From JBDSSS01 sp963764195 (GTDB lineage: Bacteria > Actinomycetota > Actinomycetes > Actinomycetales > Dermatophilaceae): 64,000 bases of DNA. Position 1 is the first letter of the stretch, and each line of letters starts with the position of its first letter. The stretch covers positions 1 through 64,000 of the forward strand of contig CAVXRG010000001.1 of NCBI GenBank assembly GCA_963764195.1. Direction: 5' to 3'. This document shows positions 45,277 through 53,440 of the stretch, one piece after another. Below the pieces are notes generated by a model, which did not search any database, was not told where the DNA came from, and saw only the letters and a list, made by a program, of their open reading frames with translations. Both the position numbers and the translations under genes were made by a program.

Positions 45277-45933
45277 ATGAGCACCATCACCCTGCTGAGC
45301 GGCGAGGTCCGTGCCGACAAGGTCACCAAGACCATCGACGAGACGACCCTCCTGCTGCCGACGACGGTCCATGCCGACCCCGGCGACTGCGTCGTGCTGC
45401 GCGGTCCCAACGGCTCGGGCAAGACGACGCTGCTCCGCATCATCGGCGGGCTGCTCGACCCGACCGACGGCACGGCGACGATCGGTGGGGTCCGCGCCGA
45501 CGAGCGCATCCCCCGGGTCCGCAACGCCGTCGGCGCCCTGCTCGGCACGCCGACGACCTACCGCGACCTCACCCTCATCGACCACCTCGTCCTCGTCGAC
45601 TCGACGTGGGGCGGCGACCCCAACACCTCCGACGAGCGGGGCCTCGCCCTGATGGCGCGCCTCGGCATCGACCACCTCGACGACCGCTTCCCGCACGAGC
45701 TGTCCTCGGGTCAGCAGCAGCTCTTCCGGCTCGCCCTCACCTTCGCCCGGCCGGCTTCCGTCGTACTGCTCGACGAGCCCGAGCAGCGGCTCGACACCGT
45801 CAAGCGCGGCATCGTCGGCGACCTCATCCTCGAGCGCACCGCGGGCGGGGCGACCGTCATCCTCGCCTGCCACGATCCGGAGATGACCGCCGCGCTCGCC
45901 GACCGCGTCGTCGACATCGACCCGGCCCGATGA
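45277..45933 (+). CDS. ABC transporter ATP-binding protein
   Basis: 218-residue ATPase. Walker A GPNGSGKTT (about 46-54), signature LSSGQQQ (near 142; LSGGQ is usual), Walker B SVVLLDEP, and the switch His in ACHDPEM. It begins with an unusual MSTITLLSGEVRADKVTK. Start ATG 45277 has GAAGGA about 11 bases upstream. The stop overlaps the ATG of a membrane protein, forming a two-gene transporter. Direction is probably export, as no binding protein is encoded. Substrate unknown. Confidence 0.9.
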   Translation: MSTITLLSGEVRADKVTKTIDETTLLLPTTVHADPGDCVVLRGPNGSGKTTLLRIIGGLLDPTDGTATIGGVRADERIPRVRNAVGALLGTPTTYRDLTLIDHLVLVDSTWGGDPNTSDERGLALMARLGIDHLDDRFPHELSSGQQQLFRLALTFARPASVVLLDEPEQRLDTVKRGIVGDLILERTAGGATVILACHDPEMTAALADRVVDIDPAR

Positions 45934-47345
45934 CCCCGCCCCCCACGCCGGCAGCCCCCGCCCCCGACACCGTCGAGATCGACGACCTCGACATCATCGG
46001 CCAGGCCGACTGGGTCATCGGCGGCGAGGAGGCGCAGAAGGGGCGCAAGCAGGCGTGGTACGGCGCGTACGTCGCGTTCCTCGGGGCCCTCGCCTACGGT
46101 TTTCCGGTCGCCCAAGCCGTCTTCCGCACGACCGACCCGGCCTGGCTGCGCGAGCAGCTGACCTCCCCGGTCGCCCTTGGCGGCGTCGTGCTCAGCATCG
46201 CCGGCATCCTCTGGGCGCTCTACTCCGCCGGCTCGGTCCGCGGACCCGTCGTGCCGCCCCTGCCGTGGATCGACCACGTCGTCACCACCCCCGTCGACCG
46301 CGCCCTCGCGGTGCGCCGCTGGTGGCAGGTCTCCCTCGGCGCCTCGATCTTCGGCGGCGGCCTCACGGGTCTCGTCCTCGGCGGCGGGATCGCCTTCGCC
46401 GGCATCATGCCCTGGTATGCCGTCGTGCTCGCCACCCTCGTCGGCGCGGGCCTCGGCTGGCTGGCCGGCTCGATCTGGCTCTGGGGCCAGGTCCGCTCGT
46501 GGCCCGGCGGCCCGCGCGGTCCCCACCTGGTCCTCCGGCACGGCGACGCGTTGCGCGGCCTGCACGTGGAGGGCCTGCGGACCCACTCGGCCAACACCTC
46601 GACGATCGGCGGCTCGGTGATGGCAGGCAACCTGCGCACCGCCCGCCTCCAGCTGGCCCGTCCGGTGCGCCACGCCCGCCGCGCCCGCCTGCGCGCCGCC
46701 CGTCCCTTCAGCGTCCTCGTGCGGCGTGACGTCCTCGGGCTGCGCCGGATCCCGAGCAGCTTCTGGACCGGACTCGCCTTCACCGCGATGGGCACCGCCG
46801 TCATCGTGTGGACCCTGACCCACCCCGCCGCCCCGGTGCTCGCGATCACGCTCGGCCTGCTCCCGGCATACCTCGGCTTCGGCGCGTGGGCCGAGGGGCT
46901 GCGCCTGCAGGCCGACAACGCCGGCACCCCGTCGCTGCTCGGTGCCACCGAGCGGCTCCAGGCGTGGGCCCACCTCGTCGTGCCGACCCTGCTCACCGTT
47001 CTCGCGCTGGCGGTCGGGCTGCTCGTCTCGTCCCGGTCCGGTGGCGACGTCGCCTCCGGAGCCCTGATGGCGCCGGTCCTCGTCGGTCTGCTCGCCGGGG
47101 GGCACCTGCTCGCAGCCTTCCGCGGCAGCCCGCCCCAGGCGGCCTTCGCCTCGAGCAGCGGACCGACGACCCTGGTGTTCTGGTACGTCCTGCCCGGCCT
47201 CGTCGTGATCGTCCTCGGCACCTTCAGCACCTGGCTCGTCCGCAGCACGTCGTCCGGGCTGACGTGGGCGCTGCCGCTCGCCGTCCTCGTCGTCGGCTGG
47301 GGCTTCCTCCGGGTCGACAAGCTCGCCCTCGCCCACCGCGTCTGA
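45930..47345 (+). CDS. Membrane partner of the ABC ATPase (DUF6297-like permease)
   Basis: 471-residue protein with about ten hydrophobic segments, coupled to the ATPase gene by ATGA. The N-terminal 45 residues are cytoplasmic and acidic (DTVEIDDLDIIG). A central cytoplasmic loop is Arg-rich (RHARRARLRAARPF) and precedes RRDVLGLRRIPSSFW. It resembles ABC-2-type permeases whose halves are in one chain; the specific family is tentative. Confidence 0.78.
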   Translation: MTPPPTPAAPAPDTVEIDDLDIIGQADWVIGGEEAQKGRKQAWYGAYVAFLGALAYGFPVAQAVFRTTDPAWLREQLTSPVALGGVVLSIAGILWALYSAGSVRGPVVPPLPWIDHVVTTPVDRALAVRRWWQVSLGASIFGGGLTGLVLGGGIAFAGIMPWYAVVLATLVGAGLGWLAGSIWLWGQVRSWPGGPRGPHLVLRHGDALRGLHVEGLRTHSANTSTIGGSVMAGNLRTARLQLARPVRHARRARLRAARPFSVLVRRDVLGLRRIPSSFWTGLAFTAMGTAVIVWTLTHPAAPVLAITLGLLPAYLGFGAWAEGLRLQADNAGTPSLLGATERLQAWAHLVVPTLLTVLALAVGLLVSSRSGGDVASGALMAPVLVGLLAGGHLLAAFRGSPPQAAFASSSGPTTLVFWYVLPGLVVIVLGTFSTWLVRSTSSGLTWALPLAVLVVGWGFLRVDKLALAHRV

Positions 47346-47375
47346 GCCGACCGGCGGCCCGCTAGGTTCGGCTCC

Positions 47376-48554
47376 ATGAGCGAGCTGCACCTGCGGGACG
47401 TCACCGATGCCGACCTCGACGCGGCGCTGCGGATCCGGACCCGCTCCTTCGGCCCGCTCGGCTCCGGCGGTGACCAGTGGTGGCGGCGGGTCAGCGCGGA
47501 GACCCTCGGCGGCCGGATGCTTGCCGTCGTCGACGGCGACGACACCCTGCTCGGCACCGGACGGATCCGTCCCTTCGAGCAGGTCTGGGGTGGGCGGCCC
47601 CTGCCGATGGGCGGGGTCGCCGGCGTCTACGTCGAGCCGAGCGCCCGGGGCCGCGGGGTGGCGTCGCTGCTCACCCGCGGCCTGATCACCCGGATGGCCG
47701 AGCTCGGCGACGTCGTCTCCTGCCTCTTCCCGACGACCGCGACGCTCTACCGGGGCTCGGGCTACGAGGTGGGTGGCGTGCAGTCACGGTGGACGTATGC
47801 CGCTCACGCCCTCCGTGACCTGCGCACCCCCGCGGGCGCCGCCGGGTCGCGACTGCGACCGGCGGGGCCCGCCGACGCCGACGCCATCGAGGCCCTGACG
47901 CGGGAGCACCACGCGCGTCACCGCCTGAGCGGGCCGATGGTGCGCACCGCTGAGCGGTGGCGCGACGAGCTCGCCGACCCGTCCGCGATCGTCTACCTCG
48001 CCGACGACGGCTACGTCGCCTACGGCCTGGCCGACGAGGTGCTGACCGTCACCGATCTCGTCGCCGGCTCCGCCGAGACCGCGGCCGCGCTGTGGAGCGT
48101 CGTCGGGTCGGGCTCGTCGGCCGCCCCCACCGTCCGGGTGCACCTCGAGCCCCACGACCCGGTGCGCCTCGTCCTCGGCGACCTGCCCGAACGCTCCGTC
48201 GCCGAGATCCCGTGGATGCTCCGCGTCATCGACCTGCCGGCCGCCATGGCCGGCCGCGGCTTCTCCCCCCACGTGACCGCTCGCGCCGACCTCGTCGTCG
48301 CCGACGAACAGGCCCCCGGCAACTCGGGCCGCTGGTCTCTCTCCGCCGAGGCCGGGACGGGCTCCGCCACCCCGGCCTCCTCGGACGGGTCGCCCGCCGC
48401 CGAGGTCGGGCCGCGCGGCCTGGCCGCCCTCTGGTGCGGCTGGACGATGTCGCGGCTGCGCCGGGCGGGCCTCGCCACGGGGGGCTCCCACGCCGGCGAC
48501 GCCGCCCTCGACGCGATCTTCGCCGCGGCCCCCGCCATCACCGAGTACTTCTGA
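47376..48554 (+). CDS. Eis-like GNAT N-acetyltransferase
   Basis: 392-residue three-domain acetyltransferase like mycobacterial Eis. The acetyl-CoA loop is VEPSARGRGVASLL (V/I-x-x-x-x-R-x-x-G-x-G/A type), PTTATLYRGSGYEVGG holds the conserved Tyr (general acid in Eis), a second GNAT-like half follows, and an SCP2-like C-terminal domain ends in ITEYF. The terminal Phe carboxylate acts as base in Eis. Such enzymes acetylate aminoglycosides or peptides. It stands alone and ends at a strong terminator. Confidence 0.88.
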   Translation: MSELHLRDVTDADLDAALRIRTRSFGPLGSGGDQWWRRVSAETLGGRMLAVVDGDDTLLGTGRIRPFEQVWGGRPLPMGGVAGVYVEPSARGRGVASLLTRGLITRMAELGDVVSCLFPTTATLYRGSGYEVGGVQSRWTYAAHALRDLRTPAGAAGSRLRPAGPADADAIEALTREHHARHRLSGPMVRTAERWRDELADPSAIVYLADDGYVAYGLADEVLTVTDLVAGSAETAAALWSVVGSGSSAAPTVRVHLEPHDPVRLVLGDLPERSVAEIPWMLRVIDLPAAMAGRGFSPHVTARADLVVADEQAPGNSGRWSLSAEAGTGSATPASSDGSPAAEVGPRGLAALWCGWTMSRLRRAGLATGGSHAGDAALDAIFAAAPAITEYF

Positions 48555-48589
48555 CCCCGACCACCGCCAAACGCGGCCACCCCGCGGAA

Positions 48590-48634
48590 GAAAGTGCCCA
48601 CTCGACCCGCACACCCCGTTGAGTGGGCACTTTC
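48590..48634. terminator. Bidirectional terminator, acetyltransferase / MFS
   Basis: Perfect 14-bp arms GAAAGTGCCCACTC (48590-48603) and GAGTGGGCACTTTC (48621-48634) with a 17-base loop. The TTTC/GAAA ends give a short T-run in both directions. It lies between convergent genes. Confidence 0.85.
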
Positions 48635-48688
48635 ACCCCGATCCCGCGGAAGCGGGCACGAGCGGAGCCCAGCGCCCCAGCGCCGGAG

Positions 48689-49882
48689 TCAGGCGCGGGT
48701 GGTCTCGCGGACCGACGGGAGGGCGAACAGCGCGACCAGGGCCATCGCCCCGACGACGAGCAGCGAGTGCAGGATCCCGACGTGGTCGCCGAGGAAACCG
48801 AGCAGCGGGGGTCCGGCGAGGAAGGCGGTGTAGCCGATCGTCGTCACGACGCTCATCCGCGCCGCGGCCCGCGCCGGCTCGTCGGCCGCTGCGCTCATCC
48901 CGACGGGGAAGCCGAGGCTGGCCCCGAGCCCCCAGATCGCCGCGCCGACGAAGGCGAGGACCGGTCCGCCGAAGACGACGAGCACGCAACCGACCACGGC
49001 CGCGACGAAGAGGACGCGCAGCACCGGCAACCGGCCACGGGCGTCGAGGGCCTTCGTCCCGTAGAGGCGGCCGATGGTCATCGCGGTGAGGAAGACGGCG
49101 AAGCCGAGGATGCCCGACCAGCGCGGCAGGCCATACCCCTCCGAGAGCGCGACGCCGATCCAGTCGTTGGCCGTGCCCTCGGTGAAGGCAGCCGCGAGGA
49201 CGACGACGCCGATGAGCAGCGTCCGAGGCTCACGCCAGGCGGCGCCGATCCCTGCCTTGGAATGCACCTCGTCGCCGTGCTCGTCCATCTCGATCTCGCG
49301 GGGCAGGAACGCCCGGAGCACGAGGGGGCACACCGCGGCGAGCATGAGCACGACCCCGACGAGGTGGACGAGGACGGAGACGTGCAGGAACGACAGGCCC
49401 GCGCCGATGAGGGCACTGAGTACGGTTCCCCCGCTGAAGGCGGCGTGGAAGCGGGGCATGATCGAGCGGCCGAGGAGCTGCTCCACGGCGACGCCCTCGA
49501 GGTTCATGCCCACGTCGAAGACGCCGACGCCGAAACCGACGAGCACGAGGGCAGCCATCACCACGACCCGGCTGTCGAGCACGTCGACGCCGAGGCCGAC
49601 CCCGAGCAGTCCGACGGACTGGACGGTGGCCGCAGCGACGAGGGTGTGCGCCGCGCCGAAGCGGTGGACGAACCAGCCCGACAGGGGCAGCCCGATGACC
49701 GAGCCGAGCGAGGCAGCGAGGAGGGTCAGCCCGAGCTGGCCGGCGCTGAGGTCGAGGTGGAACTTGAGGTCCGGCACCCGTGAGGCGAAGGCCGCGAAGG
49801 CCGCGCCGTTGACGGCGAAGGCCGTGAAGACGGCGTTGCGTGCGGTCAGCACCGCGGTCGGCGGCGGGACGGTCAGTGACAT
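48689..49882 (-). CDS. MFS transporter (YbjJ-like)
   Basis: 397-residue major facilitator with twelve hydrophobic helices. FASRVPDLKFHLDLSAGQLGL (here FASRVPDLKF then LDLSAGQLGL) is the first-loop motif of the YbjJ group, and GIGDVGMN-like GVFDVGMNLEG is at the start of helix V. LPLSGWFVHRFG is motif A. Divergent from a LacI regulator across 81 bases with two operators, so the regulator probably controls it. Cargo unknown; a sugar or sugar-like compound is suggested by the LacI partner. Confidence 0.9.
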   Translation of the reverse strand: MSLTVPPPTAVLTARNAVFTAFAVNGAAFAAFASRVPDLKFHLDLSAGQLGLTLLAASLGSVIGLPLSGWFVHRFGAAHTLVAAATVQSVGLLGVGLGVDVLDSRVVVMAALVLVGFGVGVFDVGMNLEGVAVEQLLGRSIMPRFHAAFSGGTVLSALIGAGLSFLHVSVLVHLVGVVLMLAAVCPLVLRAFLPREIEMDEHGDEVHSKAGIGAAWREPRTLLIGVVVLAAAFTEGTANDWIGVALSEGYGLPRWSGILGFAVFLTAMTIGRLYGTKALDARGRLPVLRVLFVAAVVGCVLVVFGGPVLAFVGAAIWGLGASLGFPVGMSAAADEPARAAARMSVVTTIGYTAFLAGPPLLGFLGDHVGILHSLLVVGAMALVALFALPSVRETTRA

Positions 49883-49921
49883 CAGGGTGCGGAGCCTTCT
49901 CGGTCGGACGAGGGTTCACCA

Positions 49922-49950
49922 TCGAATCGTTCCGACTCGAATCGTTTCGA
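49922..49950. promoter_or_regulatory. Two tandem LacI-type operators
   Basis: TCGAATCGTTCCGA (49922-49935) and TCGAATCGTTTCGA (49937-49950) stand 15 bases apart centre to centre. Both have the LacI-family central CG; the second has perfect TCGAA/TTCGA arms. They end 13 bases before the regulator's ATG and start 40 bases before the MFS start, so both promoters would be covered. Confidence 0.75.
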
Positions 49951-49963
49951 TAGCATCTCCCCC

Positions 49964-51046
49964 ATGGCCTCCCCTCGTCAAGCCCGCGCCACCCTCCGGC
50001 AGGTCGCCGACCTCGCCCGCGTGTCGGTGTCGACGGCCTCGCTCGTCTTCAGCGGCAAGGGCCCCGTCGCGCCCGCCACCGCCGAGCGGGTCCGGGCCGC
50101 CGCCGAGCAGATCGGCTTCACCGGACCCGACCCCCGCGCCTCCTCGCTCCGGCACGGCCGGGCCGGCGCCGTCGGCGTGCTCGTCGAGGGTCGGCTGCGG
50201 ATGGCCTTCCGCGACCCCTTCGCGATCGCCGTCCTCGACGGGCTCGCCGAGGTCCTCGACACCGTGCCCACCGGGATGCTCCTCGTCGGCCAGCCCACCG
50301 ACGACCCGGCCTCCCTCGTGCCGCAGCTCGCAGGCCTCGCCGTCGACGCCGTCGTCTTCTCGCTCTGCGGCCCCGGGGAGCACCCAGCCGTGGACCACTT
50401 CGCCGCCCGGGGGATCCCGATGTTCAGCACCGGCGTGCCCGACGACCCCCGAGTCACCCAGGTGCGCATCGACGAGCGGGCCGCGTTCGCGCAGGTCTCG
50501 GGCCACGTCCGCGACCTCGGCCACACGCGGGTCGCCACGGTGACGATGCCGCTGTCGACGACCGCCGTCGCCGGTCCGGTCTCGCCCGGCGACCCCGACG
50601 TCCGCTCGGGCAGCGCCCCCTCGACCGAGCGCCTCCTCGGCTTCCGCGACGTCTTCGGCGCGGACGCCCGGGCGGTCCAGACGGCGGACGGCTCGTCCGT
50701 CGAGGGCGGCCTCGTGGCCGGCCGGCTGCTCCTCGACGTCGCCCCGTCCGCGCGCCCCACGGCCGTCGTCGCGCAGTCCGACGTCATCGCTGCCGGGGTC
50801 ATCCGTGCAGCCGAGGACCTTGGTCTGCGCGTCCCCGAGGACCTCAGCGTCACCGGGTTCGACGGCGTCGACCTGCCCTGGCTCCCCCACCGGCTGACGA
50901 CGATCGACCAGGGCGGCCACGAGAAGGGCCGCCTCCTCGGCGAGATGGTTCGCGCCTGCCTGGCCTCGCCCGACGGGACCCGGCCGGGCTCGCGCACCCA
51001 GACGGTGGCGCTGCGGGTGGGCACGACGACGGCGGCACCGCGCTGA
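49964..51046 (+). CDS. LacI-family transcriptional regulator
   Basis: 360-residue repressor. Helix-turn-helix LRQVADLARVSVSTASLVFSG (split: LRQVADLARVSVST, then ASLVFSGKG) at about 11-31, with the hinge following, then a periplasmic-binding-like sugar-binding domain (GVLVEGRL, VDAVVFSLCGPG, DDPRVTQVRIDE, AVVAQSDVIAAGVIRAAEDL, VTGFDGVDLPW). ATG 49964 lacks a ribosome site, so the mRNA may be leaderless. Tandem operators just upstream imply autoregulation and control of the divergent MFS gene. Confidence 0.93.
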   Translation: MASPRQARATLRQVADLARVSVSTASLVFSGKGPVAPATAERVRAAAEQIGFTGPDPRASSLRHGRAGAVGVLVEGRLRMAFRDPFAIAVLDGLAEVLDTVPTGMLLVGQPTDDPASLVPQLAGLAVDAVVFSLCGPGEHPAVDHFAARGIPMFSTGVPDDPRVTQVRIDERAAFAQVSGHVRDLGHTRVATVTMPLSTTAVAGPVSPGDPDVRSGSAPSTERLLGFRDVFGADARAVQTADGSSVEGGLVAGRLLLDVAPSARPTAVVAQSDVIAAGVIRAAEDLGLRVPEDLSVTGFDGVDLPWLPHRLTTIDQGGHEKGRLLGEMVRACLASPDGTRPGSRTQTVALRVGTTTAAPR

Positions 51047-51070
51047 GCGGCATACCCCAGGGAGAGCAGG

Positions 51071-51158
51071 GACACCCCGCGTACCTGGAAGAGCTCTCCT
51101 ACCCTTGCTGCATTCCTGCCCTGGGGGAGTTCGGAGAGGTACCACCACGCGGGGTGCC
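51071..51158 (-). ncRNA. ffs: Small SRP RNA (4.5S type)
   Basis: Minus-strand hairpin RNA closed by CACCCCGCGT/ACGCGGGGTG. It carries the conserved helix 8 core GGGCAGGAATGCAGCAAGGG with its asymmetric internal loop that binds Ffh. About 88 bases. Placed next to tRNA-Ser, a common actinobacterial arrangement. The SRP delivers membrane proteins to the translocon. Confidence 0.92.
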
Positions 51159-51245
51159 GACGACGAGTGTATGCCGTGAGCCTGCGCCGCCAGAAATCCC
51201 CCGCCGATTTCATGGCGGGCCCCCCGCTCCGGTAGCCTCCCCCAC

Positions 51246-51330
51246 GGAGGATTCGCATAGTGGCCTAGTGCGCACGATTGGAAATCGTGTTGGGTTAAAA
51301 CCCTCGGGGGTTCAAATCCCCCATCCTCCG
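51246..51330 (+). tRNA. tRNA-Ser (GGA)
   Basis: 85-base class II tRNA. Acceptor GGAGGAT/ATCCTCC, anticodon stem CACGA/TCGTG with loop TTGGAAA (anticodon GGA), a long variable arm TTGGGTTAAAACCCTC, and T-loop TTCAAAT. CCA is not encoded. Confidence 0.96.
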
Positions 51331-51341
51331 CCGGTCGACCG

Positions 51342-51367
51342 CGGCCCCGCACTCCGGTGCGGGGCCG
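51342..51367 (+). terminator. Terminator after tRNA-Ser
   Basis: CGGCCCCGCAC and GTGCGGGGCCG pair perfectly over 11 bp around a TCCG loop, 12 bases after the tRNA. Confidence 0.82.
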
Positions 51368-51428
51368 TCGTCGCGTCCGGGCTGAGACCGCGTTGCCCGA
51401 GCCCGCCGCGCCCTGACAGCATCGCTGC

Positions 51429-52436
51429 ATGACGCTCGCCGCCCTGCACCGCCGCAACGTCCTCAAGGAGATCGACCTCTCCCCCGACGAGTTCCGCGCC
51501 CTGCTCGACCTCGCCGCCGAGCTCAAGGCGGCCAAGCGCGAGCGCCGCGAGGAGCGCCACCTCCAGGGCCGCACCATCGCCCTCGTCTTCGAGAAGACCT
51601 CGACCCGGACCCGCTGCGCCTTCGAGGTCGCGGCCTCCGACCAGGGCGCCACGACGACCTACCTCGACCCGAGCGGCTCGCAGATCGGGCACAAGGAGTC
51701 GGCCAAGGACACCGCCCGCGTGCTCGGCCGCTACTACGACGGGATCGAGTACCGCGGCGGCGCCCACGCCGTGATCGAGACCCTCGGCGCGTGGGCCGGC
51801 GTCCCCGTGTGGAACGGGCTCACCGACGACTGGCACCCGACGCAGTCCCTCTGCGACGCCCTGACGATGCGCGAGCACGCCGGCAAGCCCGACACCGAGA
51901 TCGCCTTCGCCTACGTCGGCGACGCCCGCTTCAACATGGGCAACTCGCTGCTCGTCACCGGGGCGATGCTCGGGATGGACGTGCGCATCGTCGCGCCGAG
52001 GTCGCTGTGGCCCGCCGCGGACGTCGTCGCCGTCGCCCAGCGGTATGCCGCCGAGTCCGGTGCGCGGATCACCCTCACCGACGACGTGGCCGCCGGGGTC
52101 GCGGGCGTCGACTTCGTCCACACCGACGTGTGGGTCTCGATGGGCGAGTCGGCCGAGGTCTGGGCCGAGCGGATCGAGCTGCTCACGCCCTACCAGGTCA
52201 ACGCGGACCTGCTTGCCCTCACAGGGAACCCGTCGGTGAAGTTCATGCACTGCCTCCCCGCGTGTCACGACCTCGAGACGACCGTCGGGCAACAGGTGCA
52301 CGCCCGCTTCGGCCTCACGGAGCTCGAGGTGACCGAAGACGTCTTCGAGTCGGCCGCCTCCGTCGTGTTCGACCAGGCCGAGAACCGGCTGCACACGATC
52401 AAGGCCCTGATGGTGGCGACCCTCACCCAGCAGTGA
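51429..52436 (+). CDS. argF: Ornithine carbamoyltransferase
   Basis: 335-residue transcarbamylase forming citrulline from ornithine and carbamoyl phosphate (or the reverse). Carbamoyl-phosphate motif STRTR (about 58-62), WHPTQSLCDALT, the ornithine loop, and FMHCLPACHDLETT. Length and the extended C-terminal half resemble the catabolic ArcB-type rather than the arg-operon enzyme, but no arginine deiminase or carbamate kinase gene is adjacent, so direction is uncertain. Stands alone after tRNA-Ser. Confidence 0.95.
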   Translation: MTLAALHRRNVLKEIDLSPDEFRALLDLAAELKAAKRERREERHLQGRTIALVFEKTSTRTRCAFEVAASDQGATTTYLDPSGSQIGHKESAKDTARVLGRYYDGIEYRGGAHAVIETLGAWAGVPVWNGLTDDWHPTQSLCDALTMREHAGKPDTEIAFAYVGDARFNMGNSLLVTGAMLGMDVRIVAPRSLWPAADVVAVAQRYAAESGARITLTDDVAAGVAGVDFVHTDVWVSMGESAEVWAERIELLTPYQVNADLLALTGNPSVKFMHCLPACHDLETTVGQQVHARFGLTELEVTEDVFESAASVVFDQAENRLHTIKALMVATLTQQ

Positions 52437-52503
52437 CCCGGCCGAGACCCGGGGCCGAGCAGTGACCCGGCGCTGAACAGCCCGGGCGCCGCGCGGCATA
52501 CGG

Positions 52504-53052
52504 TCAGCCGACGACGGTCACCGTCGGGCACGGGCGCAACGACTGGGTGGGGGTGGCCGCGACGGGGACCTTCCCGAAGCTCTTCCACCTGTTGCCGACG
52601 ACGAGGTCGATCGTGTCGCCCTTGCGCTTGTCGTTGAGCATCACGGCGCCGGGAACGTGCGTGAGGAGCAGCTTGGCGGACTCGAGGCCGTCGGGGCCGA
52701 AGCGGATCTGGGCGTTCTGGCCGATCTTCTTCTTCAGCGGGTCGTTGGCGACGGCCTTGACCTTGAAGCCGCGGGTCCTGGCGTCCTTGGCCACGGCGGC
52801 GGCGAGGCCGGCCCGGGTCGTCGCGTTGTAGACGTTGACCGACACGTCCTGCGGCGTGAGCGCGGAGACCGGCGCCTCGGTCGTGCAGGCCGCGGGCGTC
52901 GGAGCGGTCTCGCTGAAGTAGGTCGAGGCGTAGTAGAACGCGCCGGCGAGCGCGAGCAGCACGACGATGATCGTCGCGGTCGAGCGTCGTTGGCGACGCA
53001 CGCGCCATTGGCGCTCCTGTGCCGCATCAGGATCGATCTCCGGCTGGGTCAT
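52504..53052 (-). CDS. LytR C-terminal-domain protein
   Basis: 182-residue bitopic protein. Basic cytoplasmic start, one helix (ATIIVVLLALAGAFYYAS, about 25-42), then an extracellular LytR_C domain with VSVNVYNATTRAGLA and ARTRGFKVKAVANDP. Two Cys outside the membrane (ACTTE and PCPTV) may pair. LytR_C domains occur in cell-wall polymer ligases, but this protein lacks the ligase domain. ATG 53052 has GAGGAGG 4 bases upstream and overlaps the end of the preceding gene by 26 bases. Confidence 0.85.
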   Translation of the reverse strand: MTQPEIDPDAAQERQWRVRRQRRSTATIIVVLLALAGAFYYASTYFSETAPTPAACTTEAPVSALTPQDVSVNVYNATTRAGLAAAVAKDARTRGFKVKAVANDPLKKKIGQNAQIRFGPDGLESAKLLLTHVPGAVMLNDKRKGDTIDLVVGNRWKSFGKVPVAATPTQSLRPCPTVTVVG

Positions 53053-53389
53053 CGGACCTCCTCTGGCTGCGTGGGGGGACGGCCCATGGTGTCAGGGGAA
53101 GCACGCGCACGCGGGCGTGCAACACGGGTCGTTGTTGCAGGGCGGCGCGGTGGGCCCGGTGCAGACCGTCCTCGAGGTGGAGCTCGCCCCGCCACTCGAC
53201 GCAGTGCGGGAAGAGGTCGCCGTAGAAGGTGGAGTCGTCGGCGAGCAGGCTGCGCAGGTCGAGGGTGCTCTTCGTCGTGATCAGCTCGCCGAGCTGGACG
53301 ACCCGGGGGGCGACGGTGGACCAGCCCTTGGCCGACGTCAGCCCGTGGTCGGGGTAGGGCCGGGCCTCCCCGACGGACGTGAAGATCAC
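53027..53389 (-). CDS. Small conserved actinobacterial protein, VapB-like label, ParB-like motif
   Basis: 120-residue protein, GTG start 53389 (MIFTSVGEARPYPDH). Conserved-looking segments are QLGELITTKSTLDLRSLLADDSTFYGDLFP (as QLGELITTKSTLDL and DDSTFYGDLFP) and LEDGLHRAHRAALQQRPVLHARV, the latter like the GxHR loop of ParB-type nucleases. Homologues beside LytR_C genes are sometimes labelled VapB antitoxins, but no toxin partner is present and the label looks weak. The last about 25 residues are Arg/Pro-rich and overlap the next gene. Divergent from the HerA-like gene across 51 bases. Confidence 0.65.
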   Translation of the reverse strand: MIFTSVGEARPYPDHGLTSAKGWSTVAPRVVQLGELITTKSTLDLRSLLADDSTFYGDLFPHCVEWRGELHLEDGLHRAHRAALQQRPVLHARVRVLPLTPWAVPPRSQRRSDDPAGDRS

Positions 53390-53440
53390 CGGGTCAGCAT
53401 AGACACGGCTCGCGCGGCCATCGCGGCTAGAGTCGGCAGC

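Noticed and set aside
53027..53389. Toxin-antitoxin pair
   Set aside because: No toxin gene of matching size adjoins it; the overlapping neighbour is a LytR_C membrane protein.
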